A DNA stretch of 64,000 nucleotides from G965267185 sp965267185 (GCA_965267185.1 OZ253937.1:2604001-2668000); one strand, 5' to 3'; numbered from the stretch's first letter, positions 23,391 through 32,239 are shown. Notes: generated by a model not told the origin, from the sequence alone. Made by a program: numbers and translations.

Positions 23391-23705
23391 CTAGTTGCCC
23401 TCAGGCGTTTGTGGTGCCGCCGCTGGGTTCCACTGGCCGCGGCGCATGCGCGTGATCTTGACTTCGCGGAACACCCCGGCATTGCGAAGCGGCTCGTTGG
23501 CCGAAAAACGCTCGGCGTCCTCGCGGCTCGGCACATTGAGAATGAGAACGCTGCCGATGCGGGTCACCCCGTCGTCGGCCAGCATGGCGCCGCCGAGCAC
23601 CAATATGTCCTTATGGTCTTCCAGATACTGGAAATGCGCCGGCTTGTGCTGCTCACGCAGCGGAGCAGAGTCCGGGCCGTCTTCCTGATAGATGATGTAG
23701 AGCAT
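23391..23705 (-). CDS. YciI-family protein
   Basis: About 104 residues from ATG 23705 (MLYIIYQEDGPDSAPLR), which gives the standard YciI start; a longer frame from 23735 overlaps the upstream gene. HFQYLEDHKDILVLGGAMLADDG and the DAERFSANEPLRNAGVF segment are characteristic ferredoxin-like YciI features, with the His-Asp pair. Members are small, often dehydrochlorination- or ring-cleavage-associated, and of unknown reaction. It is the last gene of the minus-strand run starting at 30222, with a 2-bp gap to the GFA gene. Confidence 0.85.
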   Translation of the reverse strand: MLYIIYQEDGPDSAPLREQHKPAHFQYLEDHKDILVLGGAMLADDGVTRIGSVLILNVPSREDAERFSANEPLRNAGVFREVKITRMRRGQWNPAAAPQTPEGN

Positions 23706-23707
23706 TG

Positions 23708-24154
23708 TTAGTTCACCGTTTCGAGGGGCGACCAATTGCGCTGCCGCCTTGCCAACCGGTCTTCGGTTCCCTCACCATCGAAATCGGTCGGCGATTCATC
23801 CAACTCCGCTGGGTCCACATCGTCGAAGCAGTTCACGTTGACGACGGCATAGCCGGAACCGTCGATCTCACTGGTGACGATGGGCGCCACGCCGCAGCGG
23901 GTGCAAATGTAAAAATCAGCGGTCTCAGTGCCGAACCGGTAGCGATTCACCAGCTCGGTGTTCTCCATAGAGAGGCTCACGGGCCCTTCGGGGTGCGACG
24001 TCCACACCCCACGGTGCTTGGTGCAAAACGAACAGCCGCAGGCGCGCACTGGAATAGCGCCACCACCATCGGGCCAGTGAAAGACAAATCGGATGTTGCC
24101 ACAATGACAAGACCCATTGACCTGGCGGACGCCGCTCGAACCTTCAGCAGCCAT
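23708..24154 (-). CDS. GFA-family (glutathione-dependent formaldehyde-activating enzyme-like) zinc protein
   Basis: A 148-residue protein with the complete cysteine pattern of the GFA/CENP-V fold: GSCHCGNIRF, ACGCSFCTKH and CTRCGVAPI for zinc. True Gfa condenses formaldehyde with glutathione; most relatives have other, unknown substrates. In this operon, next to folate and methyl-transfer genes (27843-28847 and 26691-27797), a role in one-carbon handling is attractive but inferred. Confidence 0.85.
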   Translation of the reverse strand: MAAEGSSGVRQVNGSCHCGNIRFVFHWPDGGGAIPVRACGCSFCTKHRGVWTSHPEGPVSLSMENTELVNRYRFGTETADFYICTRCGVAPIVTSEIDGSGYAVVNVNCFDDVDPAELDESPTDFDGEGTEDRLARRQRNWSPLETVN

Positions 24155-24174
24155 TCAACGCATCCCAACGCCAA

Positions 24175-24963
24175 TTACTCGCCGATAAAGTCCGGTTTCT
24201 TCTTGTTCAGAAAACTTTCCAAACCGTGGCGGCCATCGCGGCTGCCCATGGTCGTGGCGATACCGCGGCTCTCGGCGTCGAGCTGGGACTCCAGGCTCTC
24301 GGAATAAGCCGTCGTCAGCAGGTTCTTGGCGATGCCGAAGGCCTTGGTCGGGCCAGCGGCGAACGCGCGCGCCTGTTCCATCGCCTCTTCCATTAGCTGG
24401 TCGGCCGGCACCACCTTGCTCAACAAACCCCACGCACACGCCTCCTCGGCGCTCAACAGCCGGTTGGTGAGGATCAACTCTTTGGCTCGCAACAGCCCCA
24501 CATGTTTGGCCAGGTAGTAGGTGGAGCTGCCATCTGGAGTAAGCCCGGAAGCCGTATAGGCGGAGATGAATTTGGCGCTGTCCGCAGCGATCACATAGTC
24601 GCCCGCCAAAGCCAGGCTGAAACCGCCGCCCGCCGCGGTGCCATTCACCGCCATCACCACCGGCGCGTCCATGCGGGAGAAACGCGATACCGCGTGGTGC
24701 AGAACGGTGGCTGTTTGGTCGACATAGTCGGATATATCGTCGCCCACATCGAAGAACGTCTTGAGATCGCCGCCGCCGCAGAACATCGAGCCGGATCCGG
24801 TCAGCAAAACAGCGCGGACGTCCTTGTCGCGATAGCAGCGCAAGGCGATGTCGAGCAGCTCCTCGACCATCGGCTTGTGGATCGCGTTGGCATCGTCGGG
24901 CCGGTTCAAGGTGATGACGCCGATATTATCCGTGACATCGAAAAGTATGTGTTCGTAGCTCAT
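24175..24963 (-). CDS. Enoyl-CoA hydratase/isomerase-family protein
   Basis: A 262-residue crotonase-fold enzyme. VITLNRPDDANAIHKPMVEELL is the N-terminal CoA-binding segment. LLTGSGSMFCGGGDLKTFF contains the oxyanion-hole Gly, and NGTAAGGGFSLALAGDYVIAADSAKF is the second half-site. The usual catalytic Glu pair is only partly evident (SGLTPDGSSTYYLAKHVGL has Asp/Pro in place of Glu), so the reaction (hydration, isomerisation, hydrolysis) is uncertain. It is 24 bp downstream of the TPP enzyme gene and cotranscribed. Confidence 0.87.
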   Translation of the reverse strand: MSYEHILFDVTDNIGVITLNRPDDANAIHKPMVEELLDIALRCYRDKDVRAVLLTGSGSMFCGGGDLKTFFDVGDDISDYVDQTATVLHHAVSRFSRMDAPVVMAVNGTAAGGGFSLALAGDYVIAADSAKFISAYTASGLTPDGSSTYYLAKHVGLLRAKELILTNRLLSAEEACAWGLLSKVVPADQLMEEAMEQARAFAAGPTKAFGIAKNLLTTAYSESLESQLDAESRGIATTMGSRDGRHGLESFLNKKKPDFIGE

Positions 24964-24987
24964 CGCCGTTTCTCCTCAACTCCAATG

Positions 24988-26646
24988 CTAGACTGACCGA
25001 TCGACCATAACGTCGAGCAATGCCGGACCGTCGCTCGCCATCGCGGCCTCGAGCGCTGGGCGCACCGCAGCCGGTTCGGTAATGCGTTCGGCGGCCATAC
25101 CCATCGACTGCGCCAACCCAACGAAATCGATTTCCGGTTCCACGAAATCCATACCGATGAAATTGTCGTTGCCATGGAACGCCTGCAAGCGCTGCTTGAT
25201 GATGCGGTATCCCCTATTGTCGGCGATGATAAACGTCATCGGCAGCTTCAAGTGGGCCGCCGTCCACAAAGCCTGGATCGAGTACATGGCGCTGCCATCG
25301 CCGATGATCGCCACCACGGGCCGGTCCGGCAGCGCCAGCTGAACACCGACCGCTCCCGGGAGCCCCCACCCGATGCCACCGCTGGCATAGGAATGAAAAT
25401 TGTAACGGTCGCGGAACGGCAAGAAATGGAGCAGGTTCCAGGCCGTGGTGAGCCCTTCGTTGACCACAACGGCGTCGTTCGGCAGCGCGCCGCAGATATC
25501 CATCATCAGCCAGTCGCCATCGATGGGTGTTACGTCCCGCTTCGCCTGTAGAGCTTCGCTGCGCTGTTTGCGAAACGCGCTCCAATTGCGGTCGCTCACG
25601 GCATCGATCCGCGCCTTGGCGGTAGTGGCGTGCGCAGCCCCGCCTTTGGCCTCGAGCACTGGAGTTAGCGTTGCCAGGGTTTCGCGCACATCACCACGCA
25701 AAGCGATTTCGGCGGGATAGTTCTTGCCCATCTCCCAGTCTTCAAGACCGATTTGCACAATCGCCATGCCTTGCGGCAACGGGTCGATCTCGCTGAACAC
25801 CGACATGCGCAGCACATCGGCGCCGATCACCACCAGCAAATCGTAGTCCTCGAGGATGCCGCGCACTTCCTTTTGAATCCGCGACAACGCCCCCATGAAG
25901 GCCGGGTGCTCGGACGGGAAGTGGGAACCGTAGGCGGTGGTTTGCTGATAGACGGGCGCACCTAGCGTTTCGGCGAATTGCGACACCTCGTCGAACGCAT
26001 CCGAGGTCACGACCTCGTTGCCGACGAGAAGCACCGGCGATTTGGCGGCCAGCAGCCGGGCGGCGAGCGTGTCGAGGCCACCCTCGGAGGGCCGAACCTT
26101 GGTGTCGACGCGCGTGCGGTGACCCAACTCCACACCCTTTTGATCGTTCAAGACATCGCCGGGCATCGATAGGAACACCGGACCGGTCGGCGGGGTGGTC
26201 GCTATCTTGGCCGCACGGCGGACGATGCGCGCCATATCTTCGAGACGCGTGACCTCAGTCGCCCATTTGACCAAGGGTGCTGCGATGGGCACCAGCGGGT
26301 CGTAGAGCAACGGCTCGGTCAGCCCATGGCCTTGTTCCTGCTGGCCGGCGGTGACGATCAGCGGCGTACCGGTGAATTTGGCGTTGTAGATTGCGCCCAT
26401 GGCGTTACCCAAGCCGGGCGCCACATGGACATTACAGGCGGCGAGCTTGCCCGACGCGCGGGCAAACCCGTCAGCCATGGCAACAACCAGGGACTCTTGT
26501 AGACCCAGCACATAGGTTAGGTCGCCATGGTCTTTCAGCGCATCCATAACCGGCAGCTCGGTCGTGCCGGGATTGCCGAACAAATGGGTGACGCCCTCAT
26601 CCTTGAGGAGCGCAAGAAACGCCGAGCTTCCGGTTATTAGGTTCAT
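24988..26646 (-). CDS. Thiamine-diphosphate enzyme (acetolactate synthase / benzoylformate decarboxylase-like)
   Basis: A 552-residue ThDP enzyme with three domains. The N-terminal domain starts GSSAFLALLKDEGVTHLFGNPGTTELPVMDAL with the catalytic Glu region (VLGLQESLVVAMADGFARASG). The central domain covers about 190-320, and the C-terminal ThDP domain has IIGDGSAMYSIQALWTAAHLKLPMTFIIADNRGY (GDG...NN-type motif). The sequence is closer to benzoylformate or phenylpyruvate decarboxylases and related sulfoacetaldehyde-like enzymes than to biosynthetic AHAS, and no small regulatory subunit is nearby. The 2-oxo acid substrate is unknown. Confidence 0.87.
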   Translation of the reverse strand: MNLITGSSAFLALLKDEGVTHLFGNPGTTELPVMDALKDHGDLTYVLGLQESLVVAMADGFARASGKLAACNVHVAPGLGNAMGAIYNAKFTGTPLIVTAGQQEQGHGLTEPLLYDPLVPIAAPLVKWATEVTRLEDMARIVRRAAKIATTPPTGPVFLSMPGDVLNDQKGVELGHRTRVDTKVRPSEGGLDTLAARLLAAKSPVLLVGNEVVTSDAFDEVSQFAETLGAPVYQQTTAYGSHFPSEHPAFMGALSRIQKEVRGILEDYDLLVVIGADVLRMSVFSEIDPLPQGMAIVQIGLEDWEMGKNYPAEIALRGDVRETLATLTPVLEAKGGAAHATTAKARIDAVSDRNWSAFRKQRSEALQAKRDVTPIDGDWLMMDICGALPNDAVVVNEGLTTAWNLLHFLPFRDRYNFHSYASGGIGWGLPGAVGVQLALPDRPVVAIIGDGSAMYSIQALWTAAHLKLPMTFIIADNRGYRIIKQRLQAFHGNDNFIGMDFVEPEIDFVGLAQSMGMAAERITEPAAVRPALEAAMASDGPALLDVMVDRSV

Positions 26647-26690
26647 CTATGCCCCTCCCGTCGGCGACGGGCGGCGGCGGAGCATGATCC

Positions 26691-27797
26691 CTATGACCCC
26701 CACACCTCGTCGGCAACTTCCACAATCAGCCGCAACTTCGCGATCTCGTCGTCTTCGCTAATCTTATTGCCGTGGTGGGTCGATGAGAAGCCGCACTGGG
26801 GGCTAAGGCATAAACGATCGATATCGACATACTGCGCTGCCTCGTCGATGCGGCGCTTCAACTCGTCCTTGCTTTCGAGTTCAGACGTCTTGGTCGTGAC
26901 CAGACCGAGCACCACCACCTTATCGTCGGGTACGAACCGCAGCGGTTCGAACCCGCCTGCGCGCTCGCTGTCGTACTCCATGAACAGCGCGTCGACATCG
27001 ACCGTATTGAACACGCGCTCGGCGACCGGCTCATAGCCGCCACTCGCCGCCCAGGTGCTCTGGAAGTTGCCCCGGCACATGTGAATTCCCGTCGCTACGG
27101 TCTCGGGCAAATCGCGGATGGAATCGTTGAGCGCATGGGCATAGGTAAGGGCCAGTGCGTCGGGGTCCTCGCCCTTGCTCTCCAAATTGGCGCGCACATC
27201 GGCATCGCACAGATAGGCGTAGCTGATGTCATCGAGTTGAATATAGGTGCAGCCATTGTCGGCTAAATCGCCGAGTTCCACCCGGTACGCCGCTGTCAAA
27301 TCATCCCAGAAAGCGTCCAAGTCGGGATAGACCTCTTCGCTGATACCGGCGCGGCCAGCGCGAAAATGCATCATGCTGGGACCCGGCGCGGAAAACTTGA
27401 CCGTGCGGTCGGTGAGTCCGGCTACGTAGGTGAAATGATCGACCATGATCGGGCGCGACCGCTGAAGCTTGCCCGAGATCTGCGCCGACGGTATTGGCTC
27501 GGAAGCCCCTTTGAAGGTGCCCATATCGAGCGGTTTGCCCAACTCGAAGCCGTCAAAACCGCTAAAGAAATCGAAGTGCCAGTAGGTGCGGCGAAACTCG
27601 CCGTCGGTGATAACCTGGAGTCCGGCATTTTCCTGCAGGGCGACCACATCGCGGATGCAATCATCCTCAACGGCGCGCAAATCGTCGCCCGATATGTCTC
27701 CGGCTGCCGCCTTGGCGCGCGCCTCCTGTAACTTCGGCGGCCGCAACAGGCTGCCCACATGGTCAGCGTGAAACGGCGGGTTCAGTCGTGCCGGCAT
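26691..27797 (-). CDS. Core-MetE-like cobalamin-independent methyltransferase (C-terminal domain only)
   Basis: A 368-residue protein with only the catalytic barrel of MetE, lacking the ~400-residue N-terminal domain. The zinc ligands are recognisable: H-x-C in GIHMCRGNF, Glu in MEYDSERAGG and Cys in LSPQCGFSSTHH. HADHVGSLLRPPKLQEAR is the family opening. Such core-MetE proteins can take methyl groups from corrinoid or small methyl donors, or act as epoxyalkane:coenzyme M transferases. Neighbouring MTHFR and methyltransferase genes support methyl transfer. A paralogue lies at 31073-32104. Confidence 0.82.
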   Translation of the reverse strand: MPARLNPPFHADHVGSLLRPPKLQEARAKAAAGDISGDDLRAVEDDCIRDVVALQENAGLQVITDGEFRRTYWHFDFFSGFDGFELGKPLDMGTFKGASEPIPSAQISGKLQRSRPIMVDHFTYVAGLTDRTVKFSAPGPSMMHFRAGRAGISEEVYPDLDAFWDDLTAAYRVELGDLADNGCTYIQLDDISYAYLCDADVRANLESKGEDPDALALTYAHALNDSIRDLPETVATGIHMCRGNFQSTWAASGGYEPVAERVFNTVDVDALFMEYDSERAGGFEPLRFVPDDKVVVLGLVTTKTSELESKDELKRRIDEAAQYVDIDRLCLSPQCGFSSTHHGNKISEDDEIAKLRLIVEVADEVWGS

Positions 27798-27842
27798 GTC
27801 TCTCCCCCAAAAATAGCTGCGCGGCGGTACTGCCGCTCACGG

Positions 27843-28847
27843 TCAGCTTACGGATGGCGGCGACGAAGCACCAGATGTTCGGTAAGCGGGACCCGCCTGC
27901 GCAGCTTCCAAAATTTCCGGGATCGCCTCGTCCTGGTTGATCGCCATGACATGAACACCGGCGACGCCATCGATTTCCCGGACCTGCTGGATGAATTCAA
28001 CACAGATTTTTCGGCCTTCCGCCTTTTGATCGGCTGCACTTTCCAACCGATCGATGATCGCTTCTGGAATAATCACACCCCACAGATTTTCCACCATCCA
28101 ACGAGCCGACTTCGCCGACGCGATGGGGCCGGTGCCAAGCAAAATAAACAAGCGGTCTGTCAAACCAGCTTCGCCGAGCCGCGCGATATAACGGCGTACG
28201 ATCTCGATGTCGTAGCAGAACTGGGTTTGGACGAACTGCGCCCCTGCATCGGCCTTGGCGGCCAAACGGTCGGGCGTCCACCCAGCGGGTGGATCGATCG
28301 GCGTATCAGCGGCGCCAATAAATAGTTTCGGCGGCGCGTCGATTTCGCGCCCCGAGGGGAGCCGTCCACCCTCTTCCATATCCCGCACCATGGCGATCAG
28401 GGTTTCGGTATCCACATCAAAGACTGGCTTGGTCTCGGGCTGGTCGCCAGCTTTGGGATCATCACCGCCCAGCACTAGAATATTGTGAATACCCATTGCG
28501 GCAGCGCCCAGAACATCGCTTTGCAGTGCAAGACGATTGCGGTCGCGGGTGGTGAATTGGAGCACCGGGTCGTGCCCGTCTTGCGCCAACAAGCCCGCCG
28601 CAACGAGGCTCGACATGTGCGAGCGCGCGCCGGCGCCGTCGGTAACGTTGAGCCCATCGACCAGCCCGTGTAATTGCTGCGCCTTGGCAAGCAAAACGCC
28701 TGGATCGCTCGACAAGGGCGGCACGATTTCGGCAGTGACGGCAAACTCGCCCGCGAGCAGCGCGCGTACCAGCGTGCTGCTGACCGGTGGCGAGAGAGGC
28801 GACGGCACGGGGTTAATCCCGCTTGCGGGAAACGACAAAAGATTCAT
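27843..28847 (-). CDS. Methylenetetrahydrofolate reductase-family protein
   Basis: About 334 residues from ATG 28847 (MNLLSFPASG). The FAD/folate barrel shows FAVTAEIVPPLSSDP, VDGLNVTDGAGARSHMSS, LQFTTRDRNRLALQSDVLGAAAMGIHNILVLGGDDPKAGDQP and GAQFVQTQFCYD, all conserved MTHFR positions. It reduces 5,10-methylene-THF to 5-methyl-THF, or does a similar reaction in C1 metabolism. The start overlaps the end of the upstream methyltransferase gene by 35 bp, and a core-MetE-like gene follows after 45 bp. It is more divergent than biosynthetic MetF. Confidence 0.83.
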   Translation of the reverse strand: MNLLSFPASGINPVPSPLSPPVSSTLVRALLAGEFAVTAEIVPPLSSDPGVLLAKAQQLHGLVDGLNVTDGAGARSHMSSLVAAGLLAQDGHDPVLQFTTRDRNRLALQSDVLGAAAMGIHNILVLGGDDPKAGDQPETKPVFDVDTETLIAMVRDMEEGGRLPSGREIDAPPKLFIGAADTPIDPPAGWTPDRLAAKADAGAQFVQTQFCYDIEIVRRYIARLGEAGLTDRLFILLGTGPIASAKSARWMVENLWGVIIPEAIIDRLESAADQKAEGRKICVEFIQQVREIDGVAGVHVMAINQDEAIPEILEAAQAGPAYRTSGASSPPSVS

Positions 28848-30222
28848 CGACAAACCACAGCCCTCCCTGTTCCTGGAGCACGCTCTGCGTCGCCTCCAGA
28901 TAACGCGAATCCGACATGGCGTCGGACAACAGATCATCCTCGATTTGATAAACGTAGATCGCCGCATTCCACGCCGCGAACAGCGTCGACGTGCCAATGC
29001 TGGTATCGATCTCGGTCGGCAGCGTGTGCATTTCGTAGCGAAACAGCGAGCGCGCGTCGGCGTAGGTGTTATAGCGGAGGTCCCGCTCGCTATTGCCGAG
29101 CTCTGCCTTCAAGGCCTTCATCAAGACGTGCCGGCTGGCTTGGCCAAGCTCGCGTCCCGGCCAGATTTTCTGAATGATGTCGCGGCCGGGGTCGCGGCCA
29201 TAGGAATGGATGCCCAGCATGCGGCCCCCCGGCGCCAGCGCACGCGATAACGGCGCCAAGACTTTTTGCACCTTGAACTCGACGCTCGAACTCGCCCGGT
29301 AGGGCTGCGAGGCAACGACCAGGTCATAACGTCCCTCGGTCTGCCCCGGCCGCGGCAAAATGGGATCGACAATAAACCGGTGGTCTTCGCGGTAGAGCAC
29401 CAATACCGATGGTCGTTCGTAGAGCGGATTGCCGGTTTTCTCCGAGGTGCGGACCCGCCAGCCATCGCTCAAGACCGATTGCAACTCGCGGATTTGTTCG
29501 TCGAACTCGTAGGCCGTTGAGCCGCGCAGCGCCACCTCGTGCCAGTTGAGCGCCGCGGCAGCGGGGACGCTGCTCGGCATCAGCCAGGGCGCCTCGCTGT
29601 AATTGAGATTGGTGACCACCAATACGGTCGCCGGATGTTCGAAGAACCGGTCGGCCATTTTTTCCAGGCTTAACCGGGCGTCCTCGAGACTAATCTCTTT
29701 GCCCACGACGAACAGCGGCACCGTCGGATGGCGCCGGTGCAGATCGCGCATCACGCGCGCCAGGACGGTGCCATCGCCCATACCGGCATCGAAGATACGG
29801 ATTGCCGGCGGCCGCGGATGGATTTGCGCGAGCTCCATACCGACCCGCTCAGCGACCACCCATTTCTCGCTACAGGTGTTAACGAACGTCAGATATTTCT
29901 GCCGGTTGTCGTAGAAGCGAAACGCCCGTTTCTGACTACCGTTAACCGGTGCCGTACTTTCCGGCTGTTCTCCGGTATCAGCCGCTGCCGGCATCTCGAT
30001 AATCCGGCTCTCATCCGCAACATCCGGCTTTTCTACCGCCTCGTCCGCCGCCATGAAGTCGCGTACGCGCTGCAGCGTGCGGGTTGTGACACCTTTGCCC
30101 GACCGCAACCGGCCGACAAACTTGCCGTCGTTGACCGCCATACGGCCGAACGTCGACTCCGCGATCGTGCGCGCACGGCAGAATCGCTCTATCTCATCGA
30201 TAAGGGTTTGATGATCGTCCAT
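28813..30222 (-). CDS. SAM-dependent methyltransferase with N-terminal DNA-binding-like segment
   Basis: About 469 residues from ATG 30222 (MDDHQTLIDEIERFC); an in-frame TTG at 30252 would add ten residues. The N-terminal 60 residues (FCRARTIAESTFGRMAVNDGKFVGRLRSGKGVTTRTLQRVRDFM) look like a helix-turn-helix of the kind seen in lambda-repressor-like proteins. The class I methyltransferase core follows a ~60-residue Pro/Ala-rich linker, with IRIFDAGMGDGTVLARVM as motif I and ...YDLVVASQPYRASSS... as a later strand. The substrate is unknown. The gene is first in the folate/methyl operon, and six TCCCAC cores lie just upstream. Confidence 0.6.
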   Translation of the reverse strand: MDDHQTLIDEIERFCRARTIAESTFGRMAVNDGKFVGRLRSGKGVTTRTLQRVRDFMAADEAVEKPDVADESRIIEMPAAADTGEQPESTAPVNGSQKRAFRFYDNRQKYLTFVNTCSEKWVVAERVGMELAQIHPRPPAIRIFDAGMGDGTVLARVMRDLHRRHPTVPLFVVGKEISLEDARLSLEKMADRFFEHPATVLVVTNLNYSEAPWLMPSSVPAAAALNWHEVALRGSTAYEFDEQIRELQSVLSDGWRVRTSEKTGNPLYERPSVLVLYREDHRFIVDPILPRPGQTEGRYDLVVASQPYRASSSVEFKVQKVLAPLSRALAPGGRMLGIHSYGRDPGRDIIQKIWPGRELGQASRHVLMKALKAELGNSERDLRYNTYADARSLFRYEMHTLPTEIDTSIGTSTLFAAWNAAIYVYQIEDDLLSDAMSDSRYLEATQSVLQEQGGLWFVDESFVVSRKRD

Positions 30223-30267
30223 GTGCCGTAAGTAACGACCACTCGACGGCAACGGTCAATCATAAAT

Positions 30268-30414
30268 TCCCACTATCGAGAATTTTTTTATAAATGGGAT
30301 AAATCCCACAATATACCGGGTAATGCTCGCTTATTGTGGGATTACACGCCCTCAAAGAACCGTCCCACTGCCCCAGAGAAGCCGTCCCACACCCCAAATC
30401 CAAGGGATGTGGGA
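30268..30414. promoter_or_regulatory. Cluster of six TCCCAC sites in the MTase promoter region
   Basis: The 6-mer TCCCAC or its complement occurs at 30268-30273, 30304-30309, 30336-30341, 30363-30368, 30385-30390 and 30409-30414. Two copies form a perfect 11-bp inverted repeat (AATCCCACAAT at 30302-30312 and ATTGTGGGATT at 30333-30343, 20 bp apart). Flanks are A+T-rich (TTTTTTTATAAA around 30280). The density is far above chance for one 150-bp region and suggests a multi-site operator, perhaps for the HTH-containing methyltransferase itself. Confidence 0.55.
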
Positions 30415-30416
30415 CG
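30383..30416 (-). terminator. Hairpin after the NIPSNAP gene
   Basis: A 13-bp stem (CGTCCCACATCCC with GGGGTGTGGGACG on the minus strand, one U-G pair) and an 8-nt loop lie 7 bp past the NIPSNAP stop. The downstream U-run is weak (GCTTCTCTG), so it could terminate inefficiently, or serve as part of the TCCCAC operator cluster. Confidence 0.5.
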
Positions 30417-30423
30417 AAACGGC

Positions 30424-31047
30424 TTACTGAACCGGCGAGAACGGCGCGGCCAACAGAATCTTGTTCTCTTGCGCTACCAATGCGCCCGGTTGCCCGCCGG
30501 GCGGCGGCCAGATGCCGGTTTCGACGGCTTCGGCACGCACCTCTTGGCGGTGGTTCAAGCTTTCATAGGCCCAGATATGGACAAATTTGTTGAGCTCGCC
30601 ATGCTCCGTATGCATCGCCATAACCAAAGGCGACAGCTTGGTGCGCGCGTCGATCGCCGCTTCCCAGCGCTCGATTTGCGCGGGCATCATACCTGGGGCG
30701 ATCGAATAGCTGCGCCATTCGAAGATCGGGCCGATATTGCCGCTGGCAAAGGTCTCGATGAAGGGGAACGGCTTAAAAACCTCCGATTGCATATGCACCG
30801 GCTTTTCCGGCGCCTGCGGCGGCCATTTGCCGGGCGCTGCAGCCTCGGCGCGGACGCGGTCGCGCTCGGCGGCGTTCTCGTAGGGCCAGATGTGGATGAC
30901 CTGATTGAGGGGACCGATCTCGGTATAGAAAAACGCCGCCAGTGGCGAGAAATCCTTGCGATAGCCTTCGTAGGCTTCGCCGAACGCTTCCATGAAACCC
31001 GGCACCGCTCGCGGCTTGAGCCGGTAGGTTCTGGCTTCGTAGATCAT
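30424..31047 (-). CDS. NIPSNAP-family protein (two tandem domains)
   Basis: About 207 residues from ATG 31047 (MIYEARTYRLKPRAVPGFME) with GGGGGAG six bases upstream. Two ferredoxin-like NIPSNAP repeats are visible: YEARTYRLKPRAVPGFMEAFGEAYEG with VIHIWPYENAAERDRVRA, and FEWRSYSIAPGMMPAQIERWEAAI with FVHIWAYESLNHRQEVRA. Function in bacteria is unknown; such proteins often accompany catabolic genes. It is 25 bp downstream of the second core-MetE-like gene. Confidence 0.87.
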   Translation of the reverse strand: MIYEARTYRLKPRAVPGFMEAFGEAYEGYRKDFSPLAAFFYTEIGPLNQVIHIWPYENAAERDRVRAEAAAPGKWPPQAPEKPVHMQSEVFKPFPFIETFASGNIGPIFEWRSYSIAPGMMPAQIERWEAAIDARTKLSPLVMAMHTEHGELNKFVHIWAYESLNHRQEVRAEAVETGIWPPPGGQPGALVAQENKILLAAPFSPVQ

Positions 31048-31072
31048 CAATATCTCCCCCGTATTTGTGTAA

Positions 31073-32104
31073 CTATGAGATTTCCCGGCGCACGATTTCG
31101 GCACCGGCAACCATTGCCGACAACTTGGCGAACGCAAGCTCGCGCGACAAGTACTTCATGCCGCAGTCGGGTGCGACAACAATGCGCTCCGGCGGCACAT
31201 GTTCCAGGGCAGCCCGAATTCTATCGGCGACCATATCCGGAGTTTCGGGCTGCGCATGGGCCATGTCGAGAACGCCGACCATGATCGTTTTCGATCCCAA
31301 TGTTTCGAGAATAGATAAATCGAGTTTCGGCTGTGCTGCCTCGATAGAAATTTGGTCGGCAACGGTCGCGTCCAACTCGGGCAGAAACGAATAGCCGCTT
31401 GGCTTGTCCTTGACCATGTTGGCGTAGCCGAAGCACATGTGAACCGCGGTTGTACCGGCGGCTCCCTCCAACGCCCGGTTGATCGCGCTTACCGCAAACC
31501 GCTTCGCCTGATCGGGACGCGCCTGCATCCACGGTTCGTCGAGCTGCACGATATCGGCACCGGCGGCGAACAGGTCGCGCACTTCCTCGTTGACGGCCTC
31601 GGCGTAGGCCATGGCCAGCGCTTCGTCGTCGCCATAGTGCTCGTCTACTACCTGCACGCTCATGGTGAACGGCCCCGGTACGGTGATTTTGATCGCCCGG
31701 TCGGTGATGCTTCGCAAGAATTCCACGTCGCGCACTTGCACAGACCGGGTTCGGCGGATGGGCCCGACGACGCGAGGAACGATTGTCTTCCCACCACTGC
31801 GGTTCGCAACTTCACCGGGATTGTCGATATCGACACCATCGAGCGCCGTGGCAAACCGGTTGGAATAGCTTTCGCGGCGAATTTCCCCATCGGTGACGAT
31901 ATCGAGACCCGCTTCCTCCATATCGCGGACAGCAACGATCGTCGCCTCGTCCTGCGCCGCTTCGAGGCGCTCTTCCGGAACGCGCCAGATATCGCGGGCA
32001 CGCACGCGCGGCGGCCCGTGGCCAAGCAGCTGCGACCGGTCGATCAGTGAATCGGGTTGCGGATAGCTGCCAACCGGTGCCGTCGGTAAAACCTGCATTT
32101 CCAT
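31073..32104 (-). CDS. Core-MetE-like cobalamin-independent methyltransferase (second copy)
   Basis: A 343-residue MetE C-terminal-domain protein, paralogous to 26691-27797. LPTAPVGSYPQPDSLIDRSQL is the family opening; zinc ligands are in AVHMCFGYANM (H-x-C), the Glu of ISIEAAQPKLDL and VAPDCGMKYLSRELAFAKL. The N-terminal MetE domain is absent. It is followed by a NIPSNAP gene and lies about 2 kb upstream of the MTHFR operon on the same strand. The methyl donor and acceptor are not identified. Confidence 0.82.
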   Translation of the reverse strand: MEMQVLPTAPVGSYPQPDSLIDRSQLLGHGPPRVRARDIWRVPEERLEAAQDEATIVAVRDMEEAGLDIVTDGEIRRESYSNRFATALDGVDIDNPGEVANRSGGKTIVPRVVGPIRRTRSVQVRDVEFLRSITDRAIKITVPGPFTMSVQVVDEHYGDDEALAMAYAEAVNEEVRDLFAAGADIVQLDEPWMQARPDQAKRFAVSAINRALEGAAGTTAVHMCFGYANMVKDKPSGYSFLPELDATVADQISIEAAQPKLDLSILETLGSKTIMVGVLDMAHAQPETPDMVADRIRAALEHVPPERIVVAPDCGMKYLSRELAFAKLSAMVAGAEIVRREIS

Positions 32105-32239
32105 GTCTTTCCTAACAACATGACGCTACCACCCGCCGCGCGGGCGGACCACATCAACGGTAGTTAGCGCCATTGTCACGGCAGGCCAAGGGGGCGAGTA
32201 TTACATCGCCATGTCCATGGGCAATCGGGGAGAAGGGCA

